Shown: positions 1 through 12,345, numbered from the stretch's first letter. The stretch: DNA of 64,000 nucleotides from Warburgia ugandensis (GCA_035236585.1 CP141128.1:34764684-34828683), one strand, 5' to 3'. The notes: generated by a model not told the origin, from the letters alone. Program-made: numbers and translations.

Positions 1-1386
1 TGATTTATGTAATTTAGGGTTGATCTAGGTATATTGATCTCCTAATATACCAAATGAATCAATCTATGAGATTTGATCATCTTTGATCTTGCCGATCTAT
101 GAGATTTCTATGATTTTTGGGCCACAGTCATGAAAAATTGTCCTCTAATCCTAACTTTTATAGTCTCATTAGGTCTGCATCATTATTACAAACACAACGG
201 TTCTTTCAGATCGTCAATCAGAGTTATATAGCCTCCTTAATTGTGTTTTTAGTGTCGTGCATCAATAGACGAACTAGAATTGTCCTCGTAGGGGTTGTGC
301 ATCATGGTTCCCAGGATGCATGCACACCCCAGTCAGACTGAGACCAAGTCCACGCACAGGCACACACCCAAATGACGCACCACGGTGTGCATCCTAGACG
401 GCATTGCCCAGATGCCTCTCCGACACGGGCATGCACGTCATAGCTCCCGTGGCACTCGTGCATCCCGGTCAGACTGGGACTGCACACACACCCGAATTTC
501 ACTCTAGGGAGAGGATTTTTGGATGCGCATCACGCACGGCGTCCCTGGGTGTGTTTGGTTCGATGGGTCGGCAGACCCATCATTTTTCTCCAATGATTTC
601 TAGCTGGGAAAAACCAAATCTGGCATGGATCTGGTCTGGGAAAAAGGGAAAAATAAGAGAGGGAGATGGGGGCTTACCTAAGCAGCGGAAGTTGGCGCCC
701 CTTCTTACCAGTGGTGTAGTTCCGTCTACACCTATTGGAAACCCTTATCATCAGGAAATGCAGAGATAGTGTGAAGCTGTAGGGAAGGAGAAGAAAGAGA
801 GGAGGAAGAAAAAGGAGAATGACCAGCCCGAAGGAAAGACCTGGGCAGGTGACGAAAATTGTAGGGAAAGTTGGAGGGGTTTTCCGATTTGCCAGAACCC
901 TAGGCTTAAAACCCCAAAAGAGGAGAGGAAGGAGGAGAAAGGGATGGTCAGGGAGGAGGGGGAAGTGGGCTTTATTGCCTTGCGAAGGCAGTGCCGCCAT
1001 TTTTTCCAGTGCTGCCTGCAATGGTGGTGCTGGAAGTTGGTTGGTTGGAGGAGGAAGATGACCTGGGGGGTGTCGTTAGTAAAATGACCCCTTGTGTGTT
1101 CGGGCCTTAGCTGTTTTGCAGCCAAATTATAGATATGCCCTCGATCTTCAAAAGCTCATAACTTGGTCATACGACCTCCGTTTTTAGTGTTCTTCTAGGC
1201 GTTGGATTCCATTTCAAGCGTAGAATCTAATGATACTAATTTTTCTCACAAATTCCTTTATTTCATATTTTAATTAAATAGAACATTTAATATAGTTAAT
1301 TCTATATATAATTTTACAATTTAATCAATTTCTATCAATTTAGTAAAAGTAATGCAAAAATAGCGTAAAATGTTTGAGTCATTACA
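1..1386 (-). mobile_element. gypsy-1 family LTR, minus strand, cut by window edge
   Basis: Read on the minus strand, the segment starts TGTAATGACTC at 1386 and follows the same order as the LTR at 13657-16366. It has an ATTTTACGCTATTT block, then 'ggaatccaacgcctagaagaac' style sequence before a pyrimidine-rich stretch, a GC-rich block (about 290-560) and then 'gacctaatgagactataaaa'. The matching plus-strand LTRs share all these blocks in this order. It continues past the left edge, so whether it is a solo LTR or part of a full element cannot be seen. It is more diverged from the other three copies than they are from each other, so it looks older. Open reading frames here are chance frames in the GC-rich LTR. 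Confidence 0.75.
562..581. repeat. 8-bp perfect inverted repeat inside LTR
   Basis: GATGGGTC and GACCCATC face each other across a 4-base loop. The solo LTR at 37046-39562 has a matching palindrome (37789-37808) at the corresponding place, so it is an old feature of this LTR family. Confidence 0.6.
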
Positions 1387-4300
1387 ACCCCCCTCCTCAC
1401 ATTGGAAACCCCACGTAATGTCAAGTCTAGTTCTTTCCCAAACCTGACATCAACAACCCCAAACCCAGCTCTCCCTTATTTTCAGTAATCACCAGACAGG
1501 TATCTAGGCACAACCAGCACTTGGGTAGGCCAGCCTGCCAAGCCCTCATTGGGGTTTTCATTCCCAGCAAAGTCCCAGTAGTTTTCCCTCTGCCTCTCCT
1601 CTTCCTTGAGTAGATCCCTAGTGGATCTGTGCTTTTCCAGTGACAGAGGGATACCTAGATTGGGTTTCTCTAATCCCTTTCCTTTTGGTTTTTCAACAAC
1701 CAAGAAGAAAACCTAGATTGGGTTTCTTAGTCAAGCCAGGTTTCCCTTCTCCAATTTTTTTGCCAACCAACAAGAAACCCAAATCAGGTTTCTCTGTCAG
1801 GCATGCATACTAGATCCACTTAGAAAACCCCATTTCCCCTCTATTTTCAGTGGATGTGTACTAGACGATGACTAGAAGTCACCAGATATCTGGAAAACCC
1901 ATTTTCAGCGTGCTCAGGTTGCACTGGCCACTCTATGTTTCCCCTTTTCCTCATCTTCCCCAAGTTCCAGCATGGCTAGGCTTTTAGGCCATCCAATGTG
2001 CTTTGTTCCCCTTGATCAGATCGGGTGGTGGCCAGGAATTGGAAGCCACCCGACCATGATCATCCCTGCCAGTCCCATGTGTTTTCCTATCACTAGCACG
2101 ACCCAGTTATTAAGCGTGCTTGCATTTTTCAGTGGCCGGGATCGGACAGTGCTAGTCTAGCCACCAGTCACCATCCACCCCTATTTTCCTTGCTATTTCA
2201 TAGTCACTCGAGTTGGTTGCCTCTGACTCGGTTGGACAGGACCCAGTTTAATCCTTGACCTTCAAACTTGGATCCTGAGCAATCCATGAGGATTTTTTGA
2301 AATTCGAGAGTACCCTCACAATCCTTGGGACGTGAGGAACAAAACCCATCTTCCCAATTCCTGATCCTAGATGATCCAACCATTGAATTTATTAGGCCAT
2401 TGATCGAGAGTCAGATCATTGAATCTGTAATGATCTGACTTTGTTTTTCCAATATACAGTCTATCATGACCCTTAGGAAGTGTAGATCAAGAATTGTATG
2501 AGAGATTTAGGATCATAAGCTCGATTTGAGAAGATTTCATTGATCTTGATCAATGGTGTGGAGATAGATCTAGGATCCAGGTATGAAAATTGATCAAGTT
2601 CTATGATCGTGATCAATGTACCTTATTCAATTAGATTGTTCGGCTAGAAGTTACTAATTGATTGTTTGATTTGGAGGGTCCAGGTAAAAATGAGAATTTT
2701 ACCAACATGAAGGATTGGTGATCAATGCTAATGGAATTGAAGAATGCATCACATGAGGTAGGTGAAAATTTAAGATGGCATGTTTAAATAATAAGATGCA
2801 TGTTCTAAACATGATCTTATTTCTAATTATGGATGTTATGAAACTAAAATGGTATGATTGATATTCGACATGCTTTAAAATGTAATGATGAAAATATTGT
2901 TAATTAAAAGAATTGCATGTTATAAGTGGTGCTTATGACTTGTACATCATGTATGTGAATTGTGAAATTATATTTATGGTACATAGGTACCATGGTAGTA
3001 TTGATGATGTATGAGTCTAGGTTTATAGGATACATCCTTGGTGGGTTATCACCAAATAAGTGAGGATGTTATTCTTGTTATGAAATATATGAACAGGCAA
3101 ATTGCCTACTATTATGATTATTTTACATCTAGGCATGGAGGTCTGAGAGTTTTGTTTTAGACAGGTGTAGGCCTGGGGATGCTATGCTAGGAGAGTTATG
3201 AGGGTTTGGTCACCTGCTCTCTGAAATTTATTATGTTATGGATACCAAGCACTATGTGTTGTTAAAAGTCAGGTGGGGAAATTATGGGAAGCCGCCACTG
3301 TGACAGCCATGGTCCTCCCATACGGACATGGATATTGTGATTTCCACTGAGGATAGTATAGCTGAATTATTGAGCAATTATCTGAGCACGCTGTACAGAT
3401 TTTGACTGCATGCATAGTAGTCCTTATATTTGATGCACTATGGTAATTATATGATGGCACTATGAGATGCCTTATATGATATGGCATGATGATATGCCTT
3501 ATATTGTTTTTCTAGCAATAACTGGAGGATTGTGGACCCCATATAGTGAGAGGCATGAGGATTATATTGATACACCAGTGGAGGCTGGATGATTATGAAT
3601 CCCACATGATGAGGGGTATGATTCTGAAACCTAGTATAGTATGGGAATGTAAATTAGATGATATTGATTATATTCATAATTTTGTGTGTCTTTTGACAAT
3701 TTCAATATACGTGTAGTAATTCTATATGTATATGAATGAGGGCATAGTTTCATATAAGTTTTCATATGGGTATATAAATGGGTAGAGCTCTTATGCAGAG
3801 CATGGTTCACGGAATTATATTAGTTTATTTAGATAACAAATAATAATTAAAGATGTTTGATAAATTAATGGATTACTTATAATTATGAAACATGTAGATA
3901 TTGATAAATATGAAGCATGTTAATAATTGATTTATCAATGGATTGTTAATGATTATGAAACATGTAGCTATTTGGTTTATACATGGATTATTGAAATGTG
4001 AAACATACAATAAATCTAATTCAATATATTTGCTATGAAAATAAATATTCTAATTACTATGGAATAATTAATGTTTATTAAGATTTAACATGCTTCTTAA
4101 ACTCCCCCACCAAGCATAGCTTGCTGAGATATTAGAAATCTTTTATGTTTATAATATCTCAAATACAGATAGATAGGAGAAGATGTACACAAGAAGAGGA
4201 ATCTAGCAACCATACTTCTTTGCTCAGGTATACATTTTATTAAAGATTTTGTATTGTGTAGTTAGTCATTTGAATTGTGATATTGGACATTTAATATGAT

Positions 4301-4546
4301 GTTATAAGTGGATGTACAAGTGAACCACTAGATGGGTCCTATTTTCAAGAAATGAATGTCTATCTTCTAGAAAAACTATATATATATATATATATATGTA
4401 TAGTATGAGCATCAAGGTGACATCCAGTTTTTTTGGAAAATGAACTTCAAACAAAAATCTTTCTCTATTTTTTAATTTCAAAATTAGAGGCACACCACCT
4501 TTTGAAAATAAATGCTAAAAATTTTCATGAAAAACCCTAGGTGTCA
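1387..4546 (+). mobile_element. Ty3/gypsy LTR remnant inserted in an Athila/Tat integrase
   Basis: No coding sequence is visible. The order resembles a long chromovirus-type LTR: a C/T-rich stretch with CCC and TTTCC motifs (1390-2200), a GATC-rich AT stretch (2330-2700), GGCATG-rich sequence (3100-3650), then 'aaactcccccaccaagc' and a 3' end like that of the gypsy-1 LTRs ('ctaaaaattttcatg...gtgtca', ending at 4546). The segment at 40360-42090 follows the same order. The right end abuts an Athila integrase codon run at 4549, so this LTR was inserted there. Its left part was entered by the minus-strand LTR ending at 1386. Broken; family assignment is by similarity of layout only. Confidence 0.5.
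4377..4397. repeat. (TA)n microsatellite
   Basis: About ten TA units near the 3' end of the LTR remnant. No function inferred. Confidence 0.85.
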
Positions 4547-5060
4547 AAGGAAAGGCTTGTCATCTCCTAATTGAGCTCGAGCATATAGCATATTGGGCCA
4601 TTGAAAAACTCAATTTTGACTTAGATAGTGCTGGGACCCATAGAAACCTCCAACACAATGAATTGAATGAACTTATGAAAGATGAATATGAAATTGCTAG
4701 GATATACAAAGATCGAATGAAAGCTCATTTTGATATGCACATTTTACGTAATCCTTCACACTAGGATAAAAGTCCTCTTATATAACTCTAGGTTGCATCT
4801 CTTTACTGGAAGCTTCTTGCTTAATGAACTGGGCACTACATTGTCTGCACTATTTATCCTCATGGAACCATTGAGATTTAAAAGGATGGGGAGATTTTCA
4901 AAGTGAATGGTCAAAGGTTAAAACCCTTTCTCGAATTAGTCAACCCTGTAGTGGAGGAGATTCTGCTTGAGGATCTTATTTATCAAGACCCACCACTCTA
5001 TGATGAATGTAGTTGATGAATGACAACTACATTCATCATGAGTTTGGCTGAATTCATCAT
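4547..5060 (+). pseudogene. Athila/Tat-type gypsy integrase C-terminal fossil
   Basis: The reading from 4549 gives GKACHLLIELEHIAYWAIEK, close to the GKACHLPVELEHKAYWA signature at the end of the integrase of Athila/Tat Ty3/gypsy elements. A basic stretch follows with YKDRMKAHFD. Near 4880-4960 there is a second typical block, FKVNGQRLKPFLE, which in this lineage closes the integrase tail. Upstream pol domains are not in the window because an LTR interrupts the gene just before GKACH. The piece is broken and cannot make protein. It is followed by a perfect hairpin (5000-5039) and a long non-coding 3' region ending in a polypurine tract, as in this lineage. Lineage is confident; the exact subfamily is not. 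Confidence 0.8.
5000..5039. repeat. Perfect 16-bp hairpin after the integrase fossil
   Basis: ATGATGAATGTAGTTG (5000-5015) is followed by an 8-base loop and its exact reverse complement (5024-5039). It lies at or just past the end of the Athila integrase frame. It could be a 3'-end processing or structural element of the old transcript, or a late local inversion. I cannot tell which. Confidence 0.7.
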
Positions 5061-6715
5061 TTTATTAACATTATATGTATAGATGAAGACATTAAACTTA
5101 TTGCTTACTAGGAGGCAACCTAGCATTTTCAGAGTCTGATTTTTCTAATTACCTAGTCAGTATATAGGAGTCCTATGGTTCAAAACATTGGGAACAATGT
5201 TCAGTTTAGCTTGCCTATGTAGAAATGCATGAAATTTCTGAGTTTTCCTTGTTTTATGTGCAAAAATACTAATAATTGAGTTTTTAAGGTCAAATTCCAT
5301 TACTATGATGAGAACTTAGTATTTCTCCTACTTTAACTTATTACTAGACATGGATATAATTAATTTTGCATTTAATTCATGTTTAAAGTGTTTATGAACT
5401 TAAATCTTGGAGACCCTAAGAAAAATTAGTGGAGACCTATACCTAATAAGTAATAGAGACTATATCTTTCTGGCAGTTATATATAATTCCATATTTTCTT
5501 TAGCAAATATCAACTTTGAAAAGATCCCAATATCTTTGTTTTGGTCAATTTTCAATAATCACCAATGTGACTAGAACTTTCCTAAACATTTATTGAATCT
5601 GATAAATTTTAAGAAACGTAAGAAATGATATAGGCCATCCTTGTTTTAGCATAGATACATAAAGCCTACCCTATATATTATACCACTAGTTAGACACTTT
5701 GAGCATCTTGGTAAGCCTTTTCTTTTTCAAACCTATCTACCTTAATGAAAAACCTAGTTAAATATCCATTACCTATCATTCAAAAATGAGTAGAGATGAT
5801 AGAAAAAGTTAAAAAATGACACAAGTTTAAGAAGTGAAGAACATCAAAGTATTTACAAAGAAAAAGCTTTCCTTCAAAGAAATACAAAGATATTTAAAGA
5901 AAATAAAAGTTACAAATGAAGAGAGAAAAATAAAAATAGAAAATATTTCACTTCAGTGCACTCAAAAGAGAAGTTTTCCAACATTCATTGAAGACCTCTA
6001 CTCAGATTCGAAACCTTTGAATCCTTTTACCATTTCTTTCTGAATTGGTCCTAAACCTAAGTTTTATCCCATTTAAAGTCCTATTGATCTTAAGTTGGAA
6101 TATAGTCCTAATTAGGATATAAATATTAAGGAATTAAGGAGAACTATCTCTTATGCTCTTAGTAATGGAATCCATTCTTAGGGATCATTTGTGCGCATAA
6201 GCTTAAGTGAACCATTAGTGTTGTTGGATCCAATCCATAGCGAGAGGATTTCATTTGACCTTTTTTCTGAGTGCTTCATGTTTGAGTGTATACCAATGAG
6301 AAATTGAGGTCAACACATATTTTCAATGGAGTATGAGCATTTATGTTTAGAAGTCCAACTTTTGTACCTTGTACACACATCACACTCTGAGATATAATTG
6401 TAATAAAATGGATTTGGCATGTGGCTAACTTATAGAAATTATCATTCATCTTTATAATACTGTTAAAGCCAGTAGAATACTAATGGCTGAGAATTCCCTG
6501 AGACAAACTAAGAAACTTAACCTTATTGAATTTTCTGGGTATATTCTCTCCAAATCCTCACGAGGCCTAACTCATCCATTAAGGATAACTTCGGGGTTTA
6601 AGGGCTTATTGCATATGCTAAATTTAATCATGGTTATGAAAGAAAATGACAAAAACTTGTGTTTTCATGATTTTACATATTTTTCTTGGAACTAGCAAAA
6701 TGCTGGTTGGGGGTG
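5061..6715 (+). mobile_element. Athila/Tat 3' untranslated region and polypurine tract
   Basis: No coding sequence is recognised. The block 'gggaacaatgttcagttt' (about 5198) matches 'gaggacaatgtttagttt' read on the minus strand at about 59080-59110, so both belong to the same element family. The region ends in GGTTGGGGG (6705-6713), a purine tract next to the LTR start at 6716. Short frames at 5834-6043 and 6483-6695 have no recognisable content. Confidence 0.55.
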
Positions 6716-9700
6716 TGATATGTAGTCCATTTTACATAAAAAGTACCCAATTAGTAGTACATGTGTCATAGACTATAAGGCATTATTCTAGGGTTTCTCC
6801 AAAATTCATGACGCATGCATTTCTAAACTAATAATCCAAAAAAACTGATATTTTTGTAGGTACTAAAGCTAATCCAATGTAAGCATGTGATTTATCATAA
6901 TTTTCTATATAATACATAGCTTTTAAAATCTTTTGTGGGTGTTAAAAGAGTGATCCAATTGTCCAAATTGCTTTAGATGATAACCAATATTTAGATCAAG
7001 CTAGAGAGTTGGGACTCATTTTTATCATTTCAAAGTTCAAGGAAGGTTTATGATCATTCCAAAGTGAGAAAATGGATTACAGAAATAATCAGTAGAATTC
7101 AAGGTGATTATAAATGGACCCATGACAAAATCGTGCAAAAGGTAGTAGAATTCCACCACTTTGCATGTGATTTCAAGCCATGCAAGCTACCTTAGAGAGC
7201 ATGAGCCATGAAATAATGGCCAGGAGAAGTCAAGCCATGTGAGCCATGAAGCCAGGATACAAGCTACTAAAGCCATTAAGTAAGAGCCATAAAAGAGAAA
7301 CCACTTAAGCCATCTAAGTCATCCAACATGGGCCCACACATTTTCAGGAAGAAAAACAATTCTCCAACTTCCAAAACTAAGTTTTTAAGAGGAAAAATAG
7401 GAAGTAGGTGGATATTATCAACATGGGTAGGTGGCATGCTTGGTGGACCAATCATAGAAGAGACCTCACCCTTTAAACTTTCCTTTTCTCTCTCCTTCTC
7501 TTTCCCACCATCGTAAACTACTTCGAAAAGAGAAAACATGAACGAAGTTGGTGTGGTTTTAGCTTCCTAAGTTCCCTTCCTTATGCAACCATCTTTCCCC
7601 ATTTCTTGTTTATCTTTCCTTCCTCCCTTAGGCTAAACATTAGTAAGGGATCCACCTCTATATATGGGGTGAAAATCACAGAGAAGGATGTTTTGTGTAT
7701 GCAAGTTCCTTAGTTTACTTTCTACACAATTTTCCTTGAAGAGTTTATTTTCTATGCATCTTTCCTTTGGAGGTGCTACATGCAAGATTACTTGGAGTTC
7801 TATGCATCTTAATTCCTCTTGTCGAAACCTTTGTCCCTTTTGTTCATGCGCACTTTTCCTTGTCTCTCTTCAATGTTGTTTTGCTTATTATGGCGATCTA
7901 GTGTAGCACCCTAGGGCACAACATGGATATTGTCCACTTTGGGCCCAAGCCCTCACGATTTTAAAACGTGTTCACATTGTTAAGAGCGGGACCCCATCCC
8001 GGTGTGGGGGTAGCTAACCGCAGGCGGGCTTGTCACATGTGACACGCGGGGATGCGTGTCCCCTAAGGAGGGGAGAGGTGGAGCCGTGGCCGGTGAGGGT
8101 GGGTTGATGAGGGCGGGCTAAGAGGGCTGGCAGGCTTCTAGGCTGGCAAGCTTCTAGGCAAGGTAAGGGATTGAGACTTAGTCCCATACCGCTTGGGAGA
8201 AGGTTCCTGGGCTGTTGATAAGAGTCCAAGGGGTCTCTTAACAGTATGGACGCGTTTTAAAATCGTACGGGCTTAGGCCCAAAGCGGACAATATCCATGC
8301 TGTGCCCTGAGGTGTTCATAGGCCAAGGCTTCACCTCTCCCCTCCTTAGGGACACGCATCCCCGCATGTCACACACGATGGGCCCACATGTGGTTAGCTA
8401 CCCCCACACTGGGATGGGGTCCTACTCTGATACCGCTGTAACCCCTAGGGCACAGCATGGATATTGTCCGCTTTGGGCCCAAGCCCGCATGGTTTTAAAA
8501 TGCGTCCACACTGTTAAGAGACCCCTTGGACTCTTATCAACAGCCTAGGAACCTTCTCCCGAGCTGTATGGGACTAACTCTTAGTAGCTCACCTTGACTA
8601 GAAGCTTGCTAGCCCTCTTGGCCCGCCATCATCAGCCCGCCCTCATTGGCCAAGGCTTCAGCTACCCCCACACCGGGACAGGGTCTCGCTCTGATACCAC
8701 TATAACACCCCAGGGCATAGCATGGATATTGTCCACTTTGGGCCCAAGCCCTCACAGTTTTAAAATGTATCCACACTGTTAAGAGACCCCTTGGACTCTT
8801 ATCAACAGCCCAGGAACCTTCTCCCGAGCGGTATGGGACAAAGTCTTAGTCCCTTACCTTGCCTAGAAGCCTGCTAGCCCTCTTGGCCCGCCCTCATCAG
8901 CCCACCCTCATTGGCCTAGGCTTCACCTTTCCCCTCCTTAGGGGACACGCATCCCTGCATGTCACACGCGATGGTCTCGCGTGCGGTTAGCTACCCCCAC
9001 ACCGAGACGAGGTCCCACTCTAAGACCCCTCTGGACTCTTATCAATAGCCCAGGAACCTTCTCCTGAGCGGTATGGGACTAACTCTTAGTCCCTCACCTT
9101 GCCTAGAAGCCTGCCAGCCCTCTTGGCCCGCCCTCATCGGCCAAGGCTTTACCTCTCCCCTCCTTAGGGGACACGCGTCCCCGCATGTCACACGTGACGG
9201 GCCCAGGTGCTGTTAGCTACCCCCACACTAGAACGGGGTCCCACTCAGATACCGCTGTAACACCCTAGGGCACAGCATAGATATTGTCCACTTTGGGCCC
9301 AAGCCCGCACGGTTTTAAAATGCGTCCACACTGTTAAGAGACCCCACCGCTCAGGAGAAGGTTCCTGGTCTGTTGATAAGAGTCTAGGGGGTCTCTTAAC
9401 AGTGTGGACGCATTTTAAAACCATGCGGGCTTGGGCCCGAAGCGGACAATATCCATGCTGTGCCCTGGGGTGTTACATCTAGTTTGTTGCATCCAAAGAC
9501 CATCAATCTCTTGTAGTGACAGCTAAGAAAAATAATCATTGGATCATCTTTTCAAGCATTCGATCAAGGTTAGTGGTTCTTGCTTTTCTTTAGTTGTTAA
9601 CTTTAGATTTCTCCTCACTTTTTTCTAATTATCATCGTTATCATCTTCTTTTTAGCCTCTAGGATTCATTCCCATCTTCTTTATTCTCTCCTTGGTTTTT

Positions 9701-10576
9701 CCTTTGGTTCACACACATGATACATAGAAGGCATTAGATCTTGAAGATTGAAGTCATCACTATATTGCTTTCATGTTAATGAATGTTGTGCACACTTCTT
9801 GTAAGTTCATATTTTTTTTTTATTTTCAATGATATTGAATGTTGTGAAAACTTCTTGTAGGGTTTTAAATTCCATTAAAAATTTAGTTCATGGAGTCTCT
9901 ATCATGTTAAATTTCTCTAATATTCATTATGCTAGTTGAATGTTTAGTTTAGGTTTCATTCATAGCTTATGTTTAGTTGCATGCTTAGATTACATCATAA
10001 CTTTTAGGAAATTTCTAATTTCAATTTTAGAAAGTTTTATTTTTGGGAATTTCTAATTTCTAATATTTGAAAGCATTCATCTTTAGAAAGTAATCATCTT
10101 TAGGAAGTTTCCCTAAGATTAGTTGCATGTTAGAAAGTTGATATTTAGGAAGTTTCATGTTTAGAAAGTTTCTATCTTTAGAAAGTTCGTTCTAGATTTA
10201 AGTTCTATATTTATACATGTTTCTAAGTTTATTCATGTTTCTAGGTTCATTCATGTTTTGAGCCTTTCATTAGTTTCCCTTCTTGAATGCATTTTTGTTA
10301 TAGAAAGTTTCTAATTCCATTCTTTGTGGTTTCTAATCTTATTTTTAGAAAGTTTCCTTTTTGTTTAAATTTCTAATTTTATGCATGCTTCTAATTTCAT
10401 GTTCTTTTAATTTTTAGAATAAATTTAAATACAATCTTTCTTTTGGATAGGATAATTAATCTGAATAGATTCCAATTGCATACAAAAATTTTAGATTCCT
10501 CATGGAATTTACCTCACTTGCATATCATCATACTACTTTGATTCGTGTGCTTGCGAGTACTTTTTAAAACGCATCA
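6716..10576 (+). mobile_element. Athila/Tat LTR carrying a TRIM multimer
   Basis: The LTR starts TGATATGTAG after a polypurine tract and ends ...GCATCA before a primer-site-like sequence. Its start aligns with the minus-strand LTR ending at 58550 (shared blocks 'ccaattagta', 'aaaattcat..gcatgcattt'), and both contain AAGCCAT-rich runs (7160-7320 here). The 3' end, with 'cttgcatatcatcatactac...cgtgtgcttgcgag', is typical of this lineage. Without the 1.58-kb insertion at 7902-9477 the LTR is about 2.3 kb. It has integrase remains on its left and a gag remnant on its right, so it is shared by two units. Confidence 0.65.
7902..9477. mobile_element. Rearranged TRIM-like multimer with inverted ends, TSD TCTAG
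   Basis: A repeated terminal block of about 76 bp reads TGTAACACCC...CGTCCACA. It occurs on plus near 7902, 8431, 8701 and 9257 and inverted near 8233-8310 and 9400-9477. Between copies lies a roughly 190-bp internal unit. Read on the minus strand, the terminal block is followed by GCGGTATCAGAGT, a tRNA-Met-type primer site, and the unit ends with AAGGGGTCTC before the next terminal block. These are the parts of a TRIM (terminal-repeat retrotransposon in miniature). The first internal unit is inverted relative to the later ones, and the whole block has inverted ends. TCTAG flanks it at 7897-7901 and 9478-9482. It codes for nothing. Confidence 0.7.
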
Positions 10577-10578
10577 AG

Positions 10579-10599
10579 TTTTTAGAGCCGTTGCAGGAA
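10579..10599 (+). other. Athila/Tat-type primer binding site (decayed)
   Basis: TTTTTAGAGCCGTTGCAGGAA lies two bases after the LTR end. It resembles TTTTTGGCGCCGTTGCCGGGGA, the conserved sequence after the 5' LTR of Athila/Tat elements. The minus-strand LTR at 55920 has the same kind of site. Confidence 0.7.
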
Positions 10600-11880
10600 T
10601 CACAACGAATTTGTGATTGAATACTAGTTAACATGATTTATCTCTAGTCATAGTTTATGGTTTTTGCATATTTTGCTAAATTCTCATGATTGACACATCT
10701 TCTTTGTATTGTGCAAGGGGAATTTGGCAAAATGAGCAGTAGTAATACTGTGGGCCAGAGCTGCATTAGAGTAATTAGGATTTCCTTTTCTTTTCTTTTT
10801 TTCTAGATTAGGTTTTTATTTTCTTTGAGAGGACTTTTAGTGAGGCCAAGTGTGATTTTTATTTTGTAATAACACACATCGTGTGGTTTTGCTTCCACTC
10901 TAAGATTGGATGGGCCCACCCTTTTATGAGCCAACTCACATCTAGGACCCCATTGTAAGTAGCTAACCCTCTCTTTATTTTTCTAGTGTTATTGCATTTA
11001 GTATAAATTGCATTTTTGATTGATAATGTAATTCATATAGTATAACTCATGCATATTATTGAATAATTTTTAGGATTGCTACATCATAATTGCACTGATC
11101 TAACAAGGGATAGCATGAGCTTGGCTATAACCAAGGCAAAGGCTATCTAGTTATAGTGCCCCATCTGCTAAGGTGTGGACCGTTTGTTAGATAGCATATA
11201 GGTAGTTATTAGTTTAATTTTCTTGCATTGTACTACACATTTAATGCTTTCTTTATTGGTTTATGGTGGAGGATTAGATTGTTAGTAAGGGTCTCGTATG
11301 AACCCTCATAAGATAAGGACTAGATTTCATCATAAAATCCTTGGTCCACCTAGGCAATCAAATCAATCCTTTTATGCTCACAATTCCAAGCCTTAAATTT
11401 TAATTTAAAATCAAGTAGAAAGAGACTTAGGCTTTTCGAGCTTGTAGGACCCTTTTTCGAGTATATCTACTATCACTCCAATAGCTTTTGAGCATTGTTG
11501 TTACAGTGGGTATGCAAAATCTGAGTAATTTTTTCATGCCTTTTATTGACATTTGTTGAAGTCTAAGTGCCTCCTTACATAAGAATTATATTACTCACTC
11601 TATGAAGGACCTAATTGGTAAGCAGTAGTAGAGCCTAGATAAAAGGAGGAGCTATCTAGATTTAGGTCTAAAAGCCACTCTCTACAGATTGACATAGAAT
11701 AACAAAATAGCTAGCTAGCAAACCATTAAGGATTCACTGCACATCATTTAGAGTTAGGAGCCACATTTAATTAAAATTGTATCATAGTATACGCATGATC
11801 GTCAATCTCAGAACACGAAATTAACACAGTTTGATTCTGAGATTGAACATATCCTTAGACAAGGGGTAAGAGAAAGGATA
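10600..11880 (+). mobile_element. Athila/Tat 5' leader, non-coding
   Basis: Contains blocks shared with three other leaders in the window read on the minus strand. 'tataaccaaggcaaaggctat' and 'gttagatagcatataggtag' (about 11120-11215) match 63830-63930 and 36710-36830. Matching is by eye. No coding potential is seen. Confidence 0.65.
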
Positions 11881-12345
11881 CATAACCCCATGGCAAACCT
11901 AGCAACAGTTGAAGCCAAATCCATAAAAGACTTTTATGTGCCACTAAAATTAATTACTCCCTCATGCATTGCGTTACCACCTACTAATGCAAACCATTTT
12001 GAGCTAAAACTTGTAGTTATTTAGTTACTCCCATCCTTTTATGGTCTAGAGAAAGAGGATCCATACCTTCACATAAAGGAATTCATTCATATATGTGCCA
12101 CTTTCATGTTTCAAAACGTTTTGGATGATTCCATTAGACTTAGGTTGTTTCCATTGTCCTTGAAAGACAAGACCAAATCCTAGCTGAATCCATTAGAGTC
12201 CCTTCCATTAACACATAGGACCAATTATCGAATTTTTTTTGAATAAGTTCTTACTCATACACAAAATCAATTCCATTCATAGGGAAATCATAAATTTCCA
12301 GCAACATGACTAGTGGATCCTATGGCATGGTTCATCTAATCTTCT
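11881..12345 (+). pseudogene. Athila/Tat gag fossil, N-terminal part
   Basis: Short readable stretches fit the conserved gag core of Athila/Tat elements: HFELKLVVI, then YLHIKEFIHICATF, then IRLRLFPLSLKDK. The known family pattern is FE(L/I)K..L followed by EDP..HL.EF..IC and LRLFPFSL.D.A..WL. It follows the leader and primer site at normal spacing. It is broken, and similarity fades before the gypsy-2 LTR at 12521; the 170 bases between hold nothing I recognise. The gag protein would have formed the particle shell of the element. Confidence 0.75.

Noticed and set aside
8014-8782. Frames of 62-83 codons in the TRIM array
   Set aside because: They are chance frames in a repeated GC-rich non-coding unit, and appear in several copies on both strands.
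7902-9477. Cassandra element or 5S rRNA derivative
   Set aside because: No 5S internal promoter sequence was recognised in the repeated units.
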